In this document: positions 9,310 to 20,174 of the stretch, one piece after another
How the letters are laid out: every line of letters begins with the position of its first letter
Position numbering within the stretch: the first letter of the stretch is position 1
Source: Vibrio genomosp. F10 str. ZF-129
GTDB lineage: Bacteria > Pseudomonadota > Gammaproteobacteria > Enterobacterales > Vibrionaceae
DNA length: 64,000 nt
Assembly: GCF_000287055.2 (NCBI RefSeq)
Contig: NZ_AJYQ02000093.1
Location: 1 to 64,000, forward strand
Reading direction: 5' to 3'
Made by a program: the position numbers and the translations under genes
The notes under the pieces: generated by a model
Database searches by the model: none
Told to the model about the DNA's origin: nothing
The model's input: the letters and a program-made list of their open reading frames with translations, nothing else

Positions 9310-9588
9310 TTATAAGACCATGCGTACGATATCAATATCGCCGAGCTCTTTATACAGGGTTTCTACCTGCTCAATTGAGGTTGCTGTGATGTTGATTGAC
9401 ACTGAATTATACGTGCCTTTAGCGCTTGGCTTAACGACTGGGCTGTAGTCACCTGGAGCATGACGTTGAATGACTTCCAATACCAACTCCGGTAATTCAG
9501 GTTTTGCGTAGCCCATCACTTTAAAGGTGAATGAACACGGGAATTCGAGCAAGTCTTTAAGCTTTGCATCTGAATTAATGGTCATCAT
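9310..9588 (-). CDS. ybeD: YbeD family protein (UPF0250/DUF493)
   Basis: A 92-residue cytosolic protein of the YbeD family, a small ferredoxin-like (ACT-like) fold whose molecular role is not established. It is conserved between dacA and lipB in enterobacteria and Vibrio, which has led to the idea of a link to lipoate or cell-wall metabolism. The sequence shows the usual [15 protein letters not shown]-terminal region and ends [19 protein letters not shown] lies eight bases before the first of two adjacent ATG codons, which I use as the start. It is flanked on both sides by terminators, so it is probably transcribed alone. Confidence 0.93.
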   Translation of the reverse strand: MMTINSDAKLKDLLEFPCSFTFKVMGYAKPELPELVLEVIQRHAPGDYSPVVKPSAKGTYNSVSINITATSIEQVETLYKELGDIDIVRMVL

Positions 9589-9671
9589 TGTAGATACTCC
9601 AAGGTTAAATCGGTTTTTAGGGGACGCATATTACTGTCTATTGAGCGGAATCTCAACTAAGTACCAAAAGG

Positions 9672-9696
9672 AAAAAAGCTGCACTAGGCAGCTTTT
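9672..9696 (-). terminator. dacA terminator
   Basis: AAAAGCTGC and GCAGCTTTT flank a 5-base loop; read on the minus strand the stem ends in a T tract. It lies just past the dacA stop. Confidence 0.9.
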
Positions 9697-9717
9697 CAAA
9701 CAATTAAAAAGGTCAGA

Positions 9718-10896
9718 TTAGAAAAAACCTTTGAAAAGTAACATTAGATAGTCCCAAAGTCGGCTAAATAGACCGCCTTGCTGAACGTCTTCCAGAGCGA
9801 GTAATGGGTATTCGGCAACATCTTCGCCTTCAAGTTGGTAGAAAAGTTTACCGACTACGTCACCTTTCATGATCGGTGCTTCTAGTTCACTTTCAAGAAC
9901 AAAACTTGCGGTTAGGTTCTTGGCTTGGCCACGAGGTAAGGTCACGTAAGTGTCGACATCCACGCCTAAAGCAACACTATCTTTGTCACCCATCCAGATT
10001 TTTTCTTCAACGAAGGTTTCGCCAGCACTGTGAGGTGCGACTGTTTCGAAGAATCTAAAACCATAGCTGAGTAGTTTTTTGCTTTCAGATTTTCGTGCAT
10101 TGGCGTTTTTGGTGCCCATTACGACCGCCACCAAACGCATTTTACCTTCAGTCGCTGAGCTGACTAAGCTATAACCTGCATTACTTGTGTGGCCGGTTTT
10201 AATGCCATCAACATTCATGCTCTTGTCCCACAATAATCCGTTACGGTTGTACTGTGTGATGCCGTTGTAAGTGTATTTTTTTTCTGAGTAGATACGGTAC
10301 TCGTCGGGTACGTCGCGGATCAGCGCCGATCCTAAAAGCGCCATATCGTACGGGGTAGAATAGAGACTATCGCTGTCTAAACCATGTACATTGGCAAAGT
10401 GAGTGTTGGTCATGCCAATGGTATCTGCCCAAGCATTCATCAAATCGACAAAGGCGTCTTCTGATCCTGCAATATGCTCAGCCATCGCGACACAGGCATC
10501 ATTACCCGATTGAACGATAATACCGCGGTTGAGATCTTCAACGGTCACTGTTGTACCGACTTCGATGAACATTTTTGATGAGTCAGGAAAGTTCTTCGCC
10601 CACGCGTTTTCACTGATGGTCACTTCATCGGTCAGTGAAAGGTTACCACGCTCTATCTCTTGACCAACGACGTAGCTTGTCATCATCTTGGTTAAGCTTG
10701 CTGGGGATAATTTGGTATTCATCTCTTTTTCAGCCAGAACTTTTCCGGAATGAAAATCAAGAAGAACGAATCCTTTTGCAGCGATTTGGGGCGCGTCAGG
10801 TACGACTATTGGTGAGGCGTTAGCCAGAGTAGTTGCAACGGAAGAAAGAGCAATCGAGCATGTGAGGATGGTATTAAATACTGATGTTTTTTTCAT
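9718..10896 (-). CDS. dacA: D-alanyl-D-alanine carboxypeptidase, PBP5 type
   Basis: A periplasmic DD-carboxypeptidase that trims the terminal D-Ala from peptidoglycan pentapeptides. The 392-residue product has a signal peptide cut near residue 28 (ATTLANA) and the three penicillin-binding motifs: Ser67-Leu-Thr-Lys70, Ser130-Gly-Asn132 and Lys233-Thr-Gly235. The C-terminus (LFSRLWDYLMLLFKGFF) is an amphipathic helix of the kind that anchors PBP5 to the inner membrane. It is the last gene of the mrdA-mrdB-rlpA-dacA cell-wall cluster, with 95 bases separating it from rlpA, and ends at a terminator. Confidence 0.97.
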   Translation of the reverse strand: MKKTSVFNTILTCSIALSSVATTLANASPIVVPDAPQIAAKGFVLLDFHSGKVLAEKEMNTKLSPASLTKMMTSYVVGQEIERGNLSLTDEVTISENAWAKNFPDSSKMFIEVGTTVTVEDLNRGIIVQSGNDACVAMAEHIAGSEDAFVDLMNAWADTIGMTNTHFANVHGLDSDSLYSTPYDMALLGSALIRDVPDEYRIYSEKKYTYNGITQYNRNGLLWDKSMNVDGIKTGHTSNAGYSLVSSATEGKMRLVAVVMGTKNANARKSESKKLLSYGFRFFETVAPHSAGETFVEEKIWMGDKDSVALGVDVDTYVTLPRGQAKNLTASFVLESELEAPIMKGDVVGKLFYQLEGEDVAEYPLLALEDVQQGGLFSRLWDYLMLLFKGFF

Positions 10897-10991
10897 GATG
10901 AATACAAAATTTTTGTTTTAACTGTCCGTATATTAACAGAAACCATTATTCACACCAGTGCCACGTCTATGGCACCGAATATGATGAGTGA

Positions 10992-11804
10992 TTACTGGGC
11001 GACTGTGTGCTTTTTTATGAAGGCTGAAGAGTATCCAAGCACTTTAACTTGCTCAAGGGTCTGTTGCGTCAACGTATAGTCATTAAATGGCCCGAGAAAA
11101 ACACGATGAAGGGATTGATTGGATTCAATATAACTGGGTACAGACAATTTTGCCGCGAGATCGTTGGAGAGGTTTAAAGAGCGATCTTGGTGCTTCGAGG
11201 TAGCGACTTGCACAATATAGCTTGGTAGTGCGTTTTGTTTATGGGCGGATTCTGGCCGTTCAACCGTAATGACTTCAATTTCCACATTAGCAACACCTGT
11301 TTTGACGACATCCAGTTTGATGGCAGCGGCATAGCTTAAATCGATGATGCGACTCTCATGAAATGGGCCTCGGTCATTAACACGAACTACGGTCGATTTT
11401 CCGTTATCCTGATTAGTGACTTTGACGTAGCTAGGAATCGGCAGAGTTTTATGCGCTGCTGTCATCGAATACATGTCGTAAATTTCACCATTTGAAGTCA
11501 AATGACCGTGAAATTTTTTACCATACCAAGAGGCTTTGCCCGTTTCGGTAAAGCCTTTCGCGTTTTTAACGATAACGTAGCTGTTGCCACGGAGGGTGTA
11601 ATTACGGTTTCCCCCCAAGCTATAAGGTTCATATTGAGGTACCGCATCTTCAATATGATCGACCGAAATAGGTTCTTTTGGCGCGACGTCTTGATCTAGG
11701 CTATAGCGGCCAGATGACGAACAACCGAATAATGTTGCACTGGTCACTGCGAGTATGAGAATGTGCTTTTGGATGATCAATTTATGTCGCCTTTGAGAAT
11801 GCAT
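10992..11804 (-). CDS. rlpA: RlpA, septal-ring lytic transglycosylase lipoprotein
   Basis: RlpA is an outer-membrane lipoprotein that binds denuded glycan strands at division sites; in Pseudomonas it is a lytic transglycosylase. The 270-residue product has a lipobox (LFGC), a double-psi beta-barrel domain from about residue 88 ([19 protein letters not shown]) that includes the VRVNDRGPF motif with the conserved Asp, and a C-terminal SPOR domain from about residue 195 (SYIVQVATS). The ATG overlaps the end of mrdB by 23 bases, pointing to coupled translation. Its place after mrdB and before dacA is conserved. Confidence 0.95.
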   Translation of the reverse strand: MHSQRRHKLIIQKHILILAVTSATLFGCSSSGRYSLDQDVAPKEPISVDHIEDAVPQYEPYSLGGNRNYTLRGNSYVIVKNAKGFTETGKASWYGKKFHGHLTSNGEIYDMYSMTAAHKTLPIPSYVKVTNQDNGKSTVVRVNDRGPFHESRIIDLSYAAAIKLDVVKTGVANVEIEVITVERPESAHKQNALPSYIVQVATSKHQDRSLNLSNDLAAKLSVPSYIESNQSLHRVFLGPFNDYTLTQQTLEQVKVLGYSSAFIKKHTVAQ

Positions 11805-12903
11805 TTCTATGAGTGTGTATCGACATCAATATGCCAAAGCCTGCCATCAAGGTGACCATTGAGGTACCACCATAGCTAATTAGTGGTAAAGGAACGCCAA
11901 CAACGGGCAAAATACCACTGACCATGCCAATGTTAACAAAGACGTAGACAAAGAAGCTTAAGATAATGCTGCCCGCCATCATTCGTCCAAAAGAGGTTTG
12001 AGCTTGGCTCGCTAGATATAAGCCTCTTCCCATGATGAACAGATAAATGGTCAGCAAAGCGAGAATCCCTAGCATGCCCCATTCTTCTGCGATAACCGCA
12101 AAGATAAAGTCAGTATGTCGCTCGGGTAGAAACTCGAGTTGAGACTGAGTGCCTTGCAGCCAACCTTTACCGGATACGCCGCCCGAACCGATTGCTATCT
12201 TACTTTGGATGATGTGGTAGCCAGCACCCAGCGGATCGGACTCAGGATTAAACAGTGTTCTAACGCGTACTTTTTGGTACTCGCGCATTAAATAAAACCA
12301 TAATATGGGCGCAAAAGCCCCTACACAGGCCATCGCTGCAAAAATGATTTTCCAGCTGATACCCGCTAGAAATATAACAAAAATACCTGAAGCGGCGATG
12401 AGAATGGATGTGCCTAGATCGGGCTGCTTAGCAATCAGAATCGTGGGAACAAATACCATCACCAATGAGATTATAATGGTTCTAAAGCTTGGCGGTATAG
12501 CTCGTTTTCCTATGTAACGCGCGACCATTAAAGGAACGGCTAGCTTAAGTAATTCAGAGGGTTGAAAGCGAATGAACCCTAAGTTTAACCAACGTTGCGC
12601 TCCCTTTGAAGCTTCACCAAAAAACAGCACTCCAAGCAACAAGGTTATGCCACAAAAGAATAAAAAAGGAGCCAGTGATTCGTAGGTTCGAGGGGAGATT
12701 TGAGCCAACATTGCCATAACGCCTAGTGACAGCGCCATTCGCATTGCTTGTCTGTCCATCATCCCATAGCTTTGCCCACTTGCGCTGTACATCACAACAA
12801 GGCCAAATGCCATCAGGACAAGTATGCCGAGTAATAGCGGCAGGTCGATATGAAAGCGGTGAAAAAAAGCGCGATTGTTTCCTGTTGAAGGATCAAAGAT
12901 CAT
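11782..12903 (-). CDS. mrdB: RodA, SEDS peptidoglycan glycosyltransferase
   Basis: RodA polymerises glycan strands during cell elongation in the Rod complex with PBP2 and MreBCD. The 373-residue protein has about ten membrane segments and the SEDS hallmarks: [20 protein letters not shown], the catalytic-region loop containing [24 protein letters not shown], here split as [14 protein letters not shown] and [10 protein letters not shown], and the C-terminal [10 protein letters not shown]. It overlaps mrdA upstream by four bases and rlpA downstream by 23, so PBP2 and RodA are made together. Length and motifs are normal. Confidence 0.97.
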   Translation of the reverse strand: MIFDPSTGNNRAFFHRFHIDLPLLLGILVLMAFGLVVMYSASGQSYGMMDRQAMRMALSLGVMAMLAQISPRTYESLAPFLFFCGITLLLGVLFFGEASKGAQRWLNLGFIRFQPSELLKLAVPLMVARYIGKRAIPPSFRTIIISLVMVFVPTILIAKQPDLGTSILIAASGIFVIFLAGISWKIIFAAMACVGAFAPILWFYLMREYQKVRVRTLFNPESDPLGAGYHIIQSKIAIGSGGVSGKGWLQGTQSQLEFLPERHTDFIFAVIAEEWGMLGILALLTIYLFIMGRGLYLASQAQTSFGRMMAGSIILSFFVYVFVNIGMVSGILPVVGVPLPLISYGGTSMVTLMAGFGILMSIHTHRNAFSKAT

Positions 12904-14789
12904 TGTTCTGTTCCTTCTTGTCTTTCAAGTATTGCATGATCAAATATTCGTCTGACGACAGGACCACCATGAGTGGAGCCTCCGCCTGCATTTTCTAATA
13001 CGACAGTAACGACGAACTCGGGCTTATCGAAAGGCGCATAACCGGTAAACAGGGCATGATCGCGAAGATGCTCTTCTAATTCATCCGCGTTATATTCTTG
13101 GTCTTCTGCAAGGCCAAATACCTGCGCTGTTCCTGACTTGCCTGCACTGACATATTTAAGGTCTCTAAACGCACGTCGCGCCGTTCCCTTGACACCGTGG
13201 TTAACCAGACGCATGCCTTCGGTTGCGACATTCCAGTATCGTTCAGGAACCCCGGTAATAGGAGGGTATGTTTCAAAATCTTCCAGCTGTTGAAGGTCAA
13301 ACTTCTCGCCATTTTTAATCGTTGAACGGAGTAAATGTGGCGCCGTGACTTCGCCATGATTAATGAGGACAGAGGTAGCTTTGGCGATTTGCATCGGCGT
13401 TGCTGTCCAGTAGCCCTGGCCTATCCCCACAGGAATGGTATCGCCTTGGTACCAAGGCGTGCGATGACGGGCGACTTTCCAGTCTCTAGTGGGCATATTG
13501 GCTTTACTTTCTTCGTAAATATCAATACCGGTATATTCGCCAAAACCAAACATGCTCATCCAACTTGATAGGCGATCTATACCCATATCATAAGCGATTT
13601 GGTAGTAGAAAGTATCCACGGATTCTTCAATAGATTTTACAATGTCGACCTTTCCGTGTCCCCAACGAAGCCAATCTCTAAAAGGGCGAGTCTTCGAATT
13701 TGGAATTTTCCAGTAGCCAGGGTCATTACGCACGGTTTTCGTTGTAACGACACCTTCTTGCAGGGCTGCCACAGCGATGAAAGGTTTGACCGTTGACGCT
13801 GGTGGATAGATGCCTAACGTGGCTCGGTTAACAAGGGGACGGTTGATATCCGTTAATAGTGCGTTGTAGGCTTTGGATGAAATGCCATGCACAAATGCAT
13901 TGGGATCGTAGCTTGGGCTAGAGACCATAGCGAGGACGCCATTATCAATAGGATCAAGCACGATAGCGGAGCCTCGGCGACCATCGAGCAACTTGTGAAC
14001 ATAAAGCTGCAAATCGATATCGAGATTCAAAACGATATCTTTGCCAGGGATTGGTGGCACGTACTTTAATGTTCGTATAATTCTTCCACGGCTATTCACT
14101 TCGACTTCTTGATAGCCAGCGATGCCGTGCAGTTTTTCTTCGTAAAAACGCTCGATTCCAAGTTTGCCGATGTCACGAGTGGCTTGGTAGTTCGCGGCTC
14201 GTTCTTCTCGCGCTAATCGCTGTAAATCCCGGTCATTAATTCGAGATACGTAACCAATAACATGGGTAAGAACACTGCCGTAAGGGTAGTAACGCTTCAA
14301 GTTAGCAGTAATGGAAACACCAGGGAAATTGTGTTGCTGCACCGAAAACTTAGCCACTTGTTCTTGAGTTAACTGAGTTAGCAAAGGGACAGAATTAAAG
14401 CGACGGGTTTGTCGTCGTTCGCGAGTAAATGTTTCGATTCGATCTGGGGTGATTTCAGGCAGTACTTGTTGTAGCCGCGCAATCGTATCATCAATATTGT
14501 CGACTTTTTCTAGTGTGATCTCTAGGTTGAAAACAGGGCGGTTTTCAGCAAGAAGTTTACCATTACGGTCATAGATGAGGCCTCTATTCGGCGCAATCGG
14601 TACGACTTTAATGCGATTGTCATTAGAGCGAGTTTTGTAGTCTTGGTACTGATTAACCTGAATGTTGTAGAGATTCGCCAGCAGAATACCCATCAAAAAG
14701 ATGATGCCGAAAAAGGAAATAAGAGCACGACTTCTAAATAGCCGTGTTTCCTGATGGTGGTCTCGAATTTGGCTACGCTTACGCAACAT
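12900..14789 (-). CDS. mrdA: Penicillin-binding protein 2, elongation transpeptidase
   Basis: PBP2 crosslinks glycan strands made by RodA. I place the start at the ATG at 14789 ([18 protein letters not shown]), giving 629 residues against 633 in E. coli and a gap of five bases after rlmH; an ATG at 14834 would add 15 residues inside rlmH. The protein has one N-terminal membrane helix ([19 protein letters not shown]), a pedestal domain, and a transpeptidase domain with the active serine in [10 protein letters not shown], the SVDTFYYQ motif and KSGTAQVFG. It is co-transcribed with rlmH and mrdB. Confidence 0.95.
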   Translation of the reverse strand: MLRKRSQIRDHHQETRLFRSRALISFFGIIFLMGILLANLYNIQVNQYQDYKTRSNDNRIKVVPIAPNRGLIYDRNGKLLAENRPVFNLEITLEKVDNIDDTIARLQQVLPEITPDRIETFTRERRQTRRFNSVPLLTQLTQEQVAKFSVQQHNFPGVSITANLKRYYPYGSVLTHVIGYVSRINDRDLQRLAREERAANYQATRDIGKLGIERFYEEKLHGIAGYQEVEVNSRGRIIRTLKYVPPIPGKDIVLNLDIDLQLYVHKLLDGRRGSAIVLDPIDNGVLAMVSSPSYDPNAFVHGISSKAYNALLTDINRPLVNRATLGIYPPASTVKPFIAVAALQEGVVTTKTVRNDPGYWKIPNSKTRPFRDWLRWGHGKVDIVKSIEESVDTFYYQIAYDMGIDRLSSWMSMFGFGEYTGIDIYEESKANMPTRDWKVARHRTPWYQGDTIPVGIGQGYWTATPMQIAKATSVLINHGEVTAPHLLRSTIKNGEKFDLQQLEDFETYPPITGVPERYWNVATEGMRLVNHGVKGTARRAFRDLKYVSAGKSGTAQVFGLAEDQEYNADELEEHLRDHALFTGYAPFDKPEFVVTVVLENAGGGSTHGGPVVRRIFDHAILERQEGTEQ

Positions 14790-14794
14790 GGAGG

Positions 14795-15265
14795 TTACTC
14801 TCGATGATAAGGGTGATTGGCTGTAATACTCCAAGCTCTATACAGACTTTCAGCCATCAACACTCGGACAAGAGGGTGAGGGAGTGTTAGCGGAGAGAGA
14901 GACCAGCTTTGATCAGCCGCTGCTTTACACGCAGGGGCTAATCCTTCAGGACCACCGATTAAAATCGATACGTCGCGTGCGTCTAACTTCCAGGCTTCTA
15001 ATTGTTGTGAGAGCTGTTCTGTGTCCCAACGCTTGCCCGGTATATCCAGAGTCACAATGCGATTGCCTTTTGGCACTGCAGCCAGCATTGCTTCCCCTTC
15101 TTTTTGTAGGATTCGAGCAATATCTGCGTTCTTCCCACGCTTACCTGCCGTTATTTCGATCAGCTCGAGAGGCATGTCATGTGGAAATCGTCGACGATAC
15201 TCTTGAAAGCCTTCCTCGACCCACTTAGGCATTTTAGTCCCAACGGCAATAAGCTGAATCTTCAC
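14795..15265 (-). CDS. rlmH: 23S rRNA pseudouridine-1915 N3-methyltransferase
   Basis: RlmH methylates pseudouridine 1915 in helix 69 of 23S rRNA using S-adenosylmethionine. The 156-residue product equals the family's normal size. It shows the SPOUT-class C-terminal knot, with FIGGPEG-type motif here as [11 protein letters not shown] near residue 102 and [18 protein letters not shown] near the end, which forms the SAM-binding trefoil knot. The gene lies three bases after rsfS, in the conserved rsfS-rlmH-mrdA order. Confidence 0.97.
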   Translation of the reverse strand: MKIQLIAVGTKMPKWVEEGFQEYRRRFPHDMPLELIEITAGKRGKNADIARILQKEGEAMLAAVPKGNRIVTLDIPGKRWDTEQLSQQLEAWKLDARDVSILIGGPEGLAPACKAAADQSWSLSPLTLPHPLVRVLMAESLYRAWSITANHPYHRE

Positions 15266-15268
15266 AAA

Positions 15269-15586
15269 CTAGCCCCAAAGTTTTTCTAATTGGTATAGCT
15301 CACGGTGCTCTTCTTGCATGACGTGCAGCATGGTTGTGCCCATATCAACAACAACCCATTCGCCTTCTTTTTCACCATCCATACCAAACGTGTCTAAACC
15401 CGCTTGCTTTACTTCTTTTGCAACATGCCCTGCGATAGAAGCCACGTGTGTTTTAGAGGTGCCAGTACAAATAATCATGTAGTCGGTAATGCTTGATTTA
15501 CCTTGTACATTAATCGTTTTTATATTCAGTGCTTTCATATCGTCTGCTTTATCAGCAAGAAAGCTATTCAGTTCTTCACGTAACAA
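15269..15586 (-). CDS. rsfS: Ribosomal silencing factor RsfS
   Basis: RsfS binds ribosomal protein uL14 and blocks subunit joining when nutrients are low. I choose the TTG at 15586 as start: it is preceded by GAGG at eight bases and gives 105 residues, the same as E. coli, aligned from the first residue (MLREELNSFLADKADDMKAL against MQGKALQDFVIDKIDDLKG). An in-frame ATG further upstream at 15715 would lie inside holA and add 43 residues without similarity. The core VQGKSSITDYMIICTGTS and C-terminal LYQLEKLWG are diagnostic. An extended -10 promoter lies about 45 bases upstream. nadD, usually found between holA and rsfS, is missing. Confidence 0.93.
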   Translation of the reverse strand: MLREELNSFLADKADDMKALNIKTINVQGKSSITDYMIICTGTSKTHVASIAGHVAKEVKQAGLDTFGMDGEKEGEWVVVDMGTTMLHVMQEEHRELYQLEKLWG

Positions 15587-15631
15587 AAGGAGTTCCTCAG
15601 GGGGTGTCAATGGGTGAATTTTTGGCTGCGC

Positions 15632-15640
15632 AGTATAGCA
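15632..15640 (-). promoter_or_regulatory. Extended -10 promoter upstream of rsfS
   Basis: On the minus strand TGCTATACT forms a TGn plus TATACT extended -10 element inside the 3' end region of holA, followed by GCGC. No good -35 hexamer is visible at 16-18 bases. It would give a leader of roughly 40 nt before the TTG start of rsfS. Confidence 0.5.
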
Positions 15641-15648
15641 TGCTTTTA

Positions 15649-16671
15649 TTAGGATGCTGCCAAGTTGATAGACGGCTGACACAGCTCTAAGCTCAATTGG
15701 TGCAATATTGGCCAAGGAGACGTGTCATATTGAGTTTTAGACAATATTTCGCACTGTGCAAGTAAGCTTAAACGTTGTTGAATAGCGACGAAAGAAAGTC
15801 GAGATAAAGCGCTGTTGTACAGCGGTCGTTTCGATTGCCATATTCTGTGCTTATCGAAGACTTGAGATGCAGACGCTGTTTTGAGTTCTACTTGCAGCTT
15901 CAGCAAAAGCATAAGCTCTTTTTGAATTGAGCGAACCAGGATCACCGGCTCTACCGATTCAGCTTCAAGCTGGCGTAAAATCCGTTGAGCTCGCTTTGCT
16001 TTTCCTGCCAGCAGCGCATCGATCCAATGAAAAGCAGTGAAATGGTTATGACGGCTCAGGGATTCTTCCAATCTAACCAGAGTTAACTGCCCATCGGGGT
16101 AGAGAAGTGCTAATTTTTCTAAGCTTTGGGATAGGGCAAATAAGTTGCCTTCATGCCATTGAGCCAGCATTTGTCTTGCTTCTGCATCTGCTGTTAAACC
16201 CAGAGCATGGCAGCGGGATTGAACAAATTGCGGCAGTCTTTGAATGTCTGGTGTTAAGCAACTGACCCAACAACCTTGGTTGTTTAGGGCTTTGAACCAC
16301 TTTGCATTTTCTTGTGCTTTGGTGAGCTTCCCACCAATGATGATCAGCAAAATATCAGGATGAAGCATTGCGCTTAGTGACACCAGTTCTTTGGAGTGTC
16401 CTGCATTGAGCCCTGCTTCTGTCACTTCTAATTCGATAATTTGGCGAGCGGAGAATAAGCTGAGCGCTTGACAGCAATCGTACACATCATTCCAGTTTAG
16501 GTTGCTGTCTAAGGTGAATCGATGACGTTCATCAAACCCCTCTGTCTGAGCTTTAGCTCGGATAGCTTGGTGGGATTCTTGAATCAGCAGTGGCTCATTA
16601 CCAAACAGCAAGTAAACAGGATGGCGTTGCCTATTCAGTTGATCTGAAAGTTTGTCGGCGTAAATACGCAT
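15649..16671 (-). CDS. holA: DNA polymerase III delta subunit
   Basis: The delta subunit opens the beta sliding clamp as part of the clamp loader. The product has 340 residues against 343 in E. coli. It begins MRIYADKLSDQLNRQRHPVYLLFGNEPLLIQES, quoted in part as HPVYLLFGNEPLLIQES, the beta-binding N-terminal region, and includes the characteristic LLIIIGGKLTKAQENAKWFK region of the first domain. It follows lptE by eight bases. Its 3' end is followed after 62 bases by rsfS without the usual nadD. Confidence 0.95.
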   Translation of the reverse strand: MRIYADKLSDQLNRQRHPVYLLFGNEPLLIQESHQAIRAKAQTEGFDERHRFTLDSNLNWNDVYDCCQALSLFSARQIIELEVTEAGLNAGHSKELVSLSAMLHPDILLIIIGGKLTKAQENAKWFKALNNQGCWVSCLTPDIQRLPQFVQSRCHALGLTADAEARQMLAQWHEGNLFALSQSLEKLALLYPDGQLTLVRLEESLSRHNHFTAFHWIDALLAGKAKRAQRILRQLEAESVEPVILVRSIQKELMLLLKLQVELKTASASQVFDKHRIWQSKRPLYNSALSRLSFVAIQQRLSLLAQCEILSKTQYDTSPWPILHQLSLELCQPSINLAAS

Positions 16672-16679
16672 GTTCGGCT

Positions 16680-17333
16680 CTATTGCGCAGTGTCTGCAGC
16701 GGTGGAATTGGCTTCCGCTTGTGGGTTTGATATTTGTGGCAATTGGCCTTCAATAGTTTTGATTTTGTACTGCTCTTCCGTATTGTCATAACCCGCAACG
16801 AATTGCTCTTCAAGGAGCATTTCATGCGCTTCGATATCGGCTCTTAATCGGCCCATCTGGCGAATAATTTGTGTTGAGGCGAGTTTACGCATTTCATCTT
16901 CGATCATGTCACGTTCTACTGACTTTGCTAAAGCGGTCAGTGGGTTATCAAGGTAGCTTCGAGTCACGCTGGTAGAAAATGTCTTCGCACCTAGTTCAGG
17001 AATGGTGACGCGGTATGAGGCACGAAAGGTCAACTCAATTTCAGCGGCCCTAGTGTTTTGATACAGCGACAATGTTCTTTCACCAACCCCCTCACCTAAT
17101 AAGTGCATGTTTGGGATTTCTTCATTTGGTAAAACTATTTCCACATCATTTAGGCGAAATTGATTTTTGACTACACGCGTAAAAGTGCTGTATTCATCGT
17201 AACTGGTGACAGAAATAGTCGATAACTCTTCGGGTACTGAATAGTCACCACGCAGATGGAATCCGCATGCCGAAATTAAACTGGCGCTGAATACAACGCA
17301 AGCAAGTTTAAATGAGTTAGAAGTCAGGCGCAT
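16680..17333 (-). CDS. lptE: LPS assembly lipoprotein LptE
   Basis: LptE plugs the LptD barrel that delivers lipopolysaccharide to the outer leaflet. The 217-residue product has a lipoprotein signal with LISAC and the strongly conserved CGFHLRG right after the lipidated cysteine. The central part contains the LPS-binding beta-sheet region; the C-terminal 40 residues are polar and probably disordered. It sits between leuS and holA as in E. coli. Confidence 0.96.
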   Translation of the reverse strand: MRLTSNSFKLACVVFSASLISACGFHLRGDYSVPEELSTISVTSYDEYSTFTRVVKNQFRLNDVEIVLPNEEIPNMHLLGEGVGERTLSLYQNTRAAEIELTFRASYRVTIPELGAKTFSTSVTRSYLDNPLTALAKSVERDMIEDEMRKLASTQIIRQMGRLRADIEAHEMLLEEQFVAGYDNTEEQYKIKTIEGQLPQISNPQAEANSTAADTAQ

Positions 17334-17410
17334 GTTTAGGAGGCTCTCATTAATTGGGATACTTATCTAATGGCTCTTTGTGCTTATCGGTAGAACAAGA
17401 CGTAGAACGA

Positions 17411-17452
17411 TTAGATAAGTAAGCAGGGTGGGTAAGCACCCTGCTTAATTTA
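17411..17452 (-). terminator. Hairpin between leuS and lptE
   Basis: TAAGCAGGGTG and CACCCTGCTTA form a perfect 11-bp stem around a 6-base loop (arms about 17420-17447). On the minus strand it is followed by only a weak T-rich stretch (ACTTATCT), so it may attenuate or stabilise rather than fully terminate between leuS and lptE. Confidence 0.5.
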
Positions 17453-17476
17453 CACGTAGCTAAAATCCAAACTGCA

Positions 17477-20053
17477 TTAGTTTGCCACGATGTTAAGTAA
17501 CTTACCTGGTACGTAAATAACTTTACGTATGGTTAAGCCATCTAGAAACTTAATGGCGTTCTCATCTTTTAGACCAAGCTCTTTAACCTGTTCTTCTGTC
17601 GCGTCTGCAGCAACGATGAGTTTTGCTCTAAGTTTACCGTTGATCATAACCACAATGGTTTTTTCATCTTCAACCAGTGCCGCTTCATCAAACGTTGGCC
17701 ATGTTGCTGAATCAACGTCGGACTCGCCCAATGCAATCCACATTTCGTAAGAGATGTGTGGCGTCATTGGGTAAAGCATGCGAACAACCGCTTTCAGGGC
17801 TTCATCTAGAATCGCACGATCTTGTGTTGACTCTTGAGGCGCTTTCGCCAGTTTGTTCATGAGTTCCATGATGGCAGCAATCGCGGTGTTAAAGGTTTGA
17901 CGACGAGCGATATCATCGGTGACTTTTGCGATTGTCTTGTGAACATCACGGCGAAGTGCTTTTTGGTCGCCAGAAAGCGCAGAAGCATCAACTGCCTCGG
18001 CAGCCCCCTTAGATGAGTGTGCGTGAACCAGTTTCCAAACACGCTTAAGGAAGCGGTTTGCACCTTCAACCCCAGACTCTTGCCATTCAAGTGTCATGTC
18101 TGCAGGAGACGCAAACATCATGAATAGACGTACGGTGTCAGCGCCGTATTTGTCGACCATTTCTTGAGGGTCAATACCGTTGTTTTTAGACTTCGACATT
18201 TTGATCATGCCAGAGTGCTCAACATTACGGCCTTGATCGTCGGTTGCCTTTTCAATACGGCCTTTTGCATCACGCTCAACGGTCACGTCTGTGGGTGCGA
18301 TCCACTCTTTCGTGCCTTTTTCATTCTCGTGATAGAACGCATCAGCCAATACCATACCTTGGCATAGTAGTTGTTTGTATGGCTCATCAGAGGTGACGTA
18401 ACCTGCATCACGAAGCAGTTTATGGAAGAATCGAGAATACAATAGGTGCATACAAGCGTGTTCGATGCCACCAATGTACTGGTCAACGGGTAGCCAGTAA
18501 TTTGCTTTCTCTGGATCGAGAATGTCGTCTGCTTGTGGTGAACAGTAACGTGCGTAGTACCAAGATGATTCCATGAAGGTATCGAATGTGTCGGTCTCAC
18601 GTAGAGCGGGTTCGCCGTTGAATGTTGTTTCAGCCCAAGACTTGTCTGCCTTGATTGGGCTCGTTACGCCATCCATTACTACGTCTTCAGGAAGAATGAC
18701 GGGTAATTGGTCTGCTGGTACTGGGTGAACTTGACCATCTTCAGTGGTGACCATTGGGATTGGAGCGCCCCAGTAACGCTGGCGAGATACCCCCCAGTCA
18801 CGCAGGCGGAAGTTGACTGTCTTCTTACCTTTGCCTTCAGCTTCAAGCTTGGCCGCGATGGCATCGAATGCTTCTTGGAATGCAAGGCCATCAAATTCCC
18901 CAGAATCGAACAAAACGCCTTTTTCTGTGTAAGCCGCTTCAGAAACGTTTAGCTCAGAACCGTCTTCTGGTTTGATGACTGGAATGATGTCGATACCGTA
19001 TTTAACTGCAAATTCGTAGTCACGTTGATCGTGAGCAGGAACCGCCATTACCGCGCCTGTGCCGTAATCCATAAGAACGAAGTTTGCTACGTAAATAGGA
19101 ACAACACGACCGTTAAGAGGATGGATAGCCGTTAGGCCAGTATCCATACCTTTCTTTTCCATCGTTGCCAATTCTGCTTCAGCTACTTTGGTGTTACGAC
19201 ATTCATCAACGAATGCTGCAAGCTCTGGGTTGTTCTTAGACGCTTTCTCTGCCAGTGGGTGACCTGCTGCGATACCAACGTAAGAAACCCCCATTAGCGT
19301 GTCTGGACGCGTTGTGTATACCTCTAATGGCGCTTCTTCACCGTTAACAGCGAAAGAGAGTTCAACACCTTCAGAGCGACCGATCCAGTTGCGCTGCATG
19401 GTTTTCACCATTTCAGGCCAACCTTCAAGGTTATCTAAGTCATCGAGTAACTCTTGAGCGTACTCTGTGATTTTAATGAACCACTGTGGAATTTTCTTTT
19501 GCTCTACAGGCGTGTCACAACGCCAGCAGCAACCATCTTCTACTTGCTCATTAGCCAGTACAGTTTGGTCGTTAGGGCACCAGTTAACAGAAGAGGTTTT
19601 CTTGTACACCAGGCCTTTTTCGTACAGTTTGGTAAAGAACTCTTGTTCCCAACGGTAATATTCTGGCGTACAGGTTGCGAATTCACGGCTCCAGTCATAA
19701 CCAAAGCCGAGTAATTTCAGCTGGTTTTTCATGTACTCGATGTTTTCATATGTCCACGGCGCTGGCGCAGTTTTGTTCTTGACTGCGGCGTTTTCAGCAG
19801 GAAGTCCAAATGCATCCCAACCAATTGGCTGCATGACATTTTTTCCTTGCAGACGCTGGAAACGAGATACCACATCACCGATAGTGTAGTTGCGAACGTG
19901 ACCCATGTGCAGTCGCCCACTAGGGTAAGGAAACATAGAGAGACAGTAGAATTTTTCTTTATTTGGGTCTTCACTTACAACAAAGGTCTTGCTGTTGTCC
20001 CAGTGCTGCTGAACTTTTTGTTCAATGTCTTGCGGGTTATATTGCTCTTGCAT
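17477..20053 (-). CDS. leuS: Leucyl-tRNA synthetase
   Basis: LeuS charges tRNA-Leu and edits mischarged amino acids in its CP1 domain. I place the start at the ATG at 20053 ([19 protein letters not shown]), which matches the E. coli N-terminus and gives 858 residues; the frame is open for 31 more codons upstream but those do not resemble the family. Motifs: HMGH (residues 49-52), the zinc-binding insert with CCWRCDTPV, the editing-site region [12 protein letters not shown], and [13 protein letters not shown] near residue 620. It heads the leftward cluster and is divergent from the zinc-ribbon gene. Confidence 0.97.
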   Translation of the reverse strand: MQEQYNPQDIEQKVQQHWDNSKTFVVSEDPNKEKFYCLSMFPYPSGRLHMGHVRNYTIGDVVSRFQRLQGKNVMQPIGWDAFGLPAENAAVKNKTAPAPWTYENIEYMKNQLKLLGFGYDWSREFATCTPEYYRWEQEFFTKLYEKGLVYKKTSSVNWCPNDQTVLANEQVEDGCCWRCDTPVEQKKIPQWFIKITEYAQELLDDLDNLEGWPEMVKTMQRNWIGRSEGVELSFAVNGEEAPLEVYTTRPDTLMGVSYVGIAAGHPLAEKASKNNPELAAFVDECRNTKVAEAELATMEKKGMDTGLTAIHPLNGRVVPIYVANFVLMDYGTGAVMAVPAHDQRDYEFAVKYGIDIIPVIKPEDGSELNVSEAAYTEKGVLFDSGEFDGLAFQEAFDAIAAKLEAEGKGKKTVNFRLRDWGVSRQRYWGAPIPMVTTEDGQVHPVPADQLPVILPEDVVMDGVTSPIKADKSWAETTFNGEPALRETDTFDTFMESSWYYARYCSPQADDILDPEKANYWLPVDQYIGGIEHACMHLLYSRFFHKLLRDAGYVTSDEPYKQLLCQGMVLADAFYHENEKGTKEWIAPTDVTVERDAKGRIEKATDDQGRNVEHSGMIKMSKSKNNGIDPQEMVDKYGADTVRLFMMFASPADMTLEWQESGVEGANRFLKRVWKLVHAHSSKGAAEAVDASALSGDQKALRRDVHKTIAKVTDDIARRQTFNTAIAAIMELMNKLAKAPQESTQDRAILDEALKAVVRMLYPMTPHISYEMWIALGESDVDSATWPTFDEAALVEDEKTIVVMINGKLRAKLIVAADATEEQVKELGLKDENAIKFLDGLTIRKVIYVPGKLLNIVAN

Positions 20054-20174
20054 CGATGATATCCGGTTATCTTGGAATTTGTGAGTTCGGTTAGAACAGA
20101 ATCTTACAGATCGACATAGAATACCTAAAGGAGCGTAGTACAACAATAGCCAATCTATCTTGAGGGGGTTTGTT

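Noticed and set aside
14884..15228. 114-codon open frame antisense to rlmH
   Set aside because: Shadow of rlmH; low-complexity residues and no start signal.
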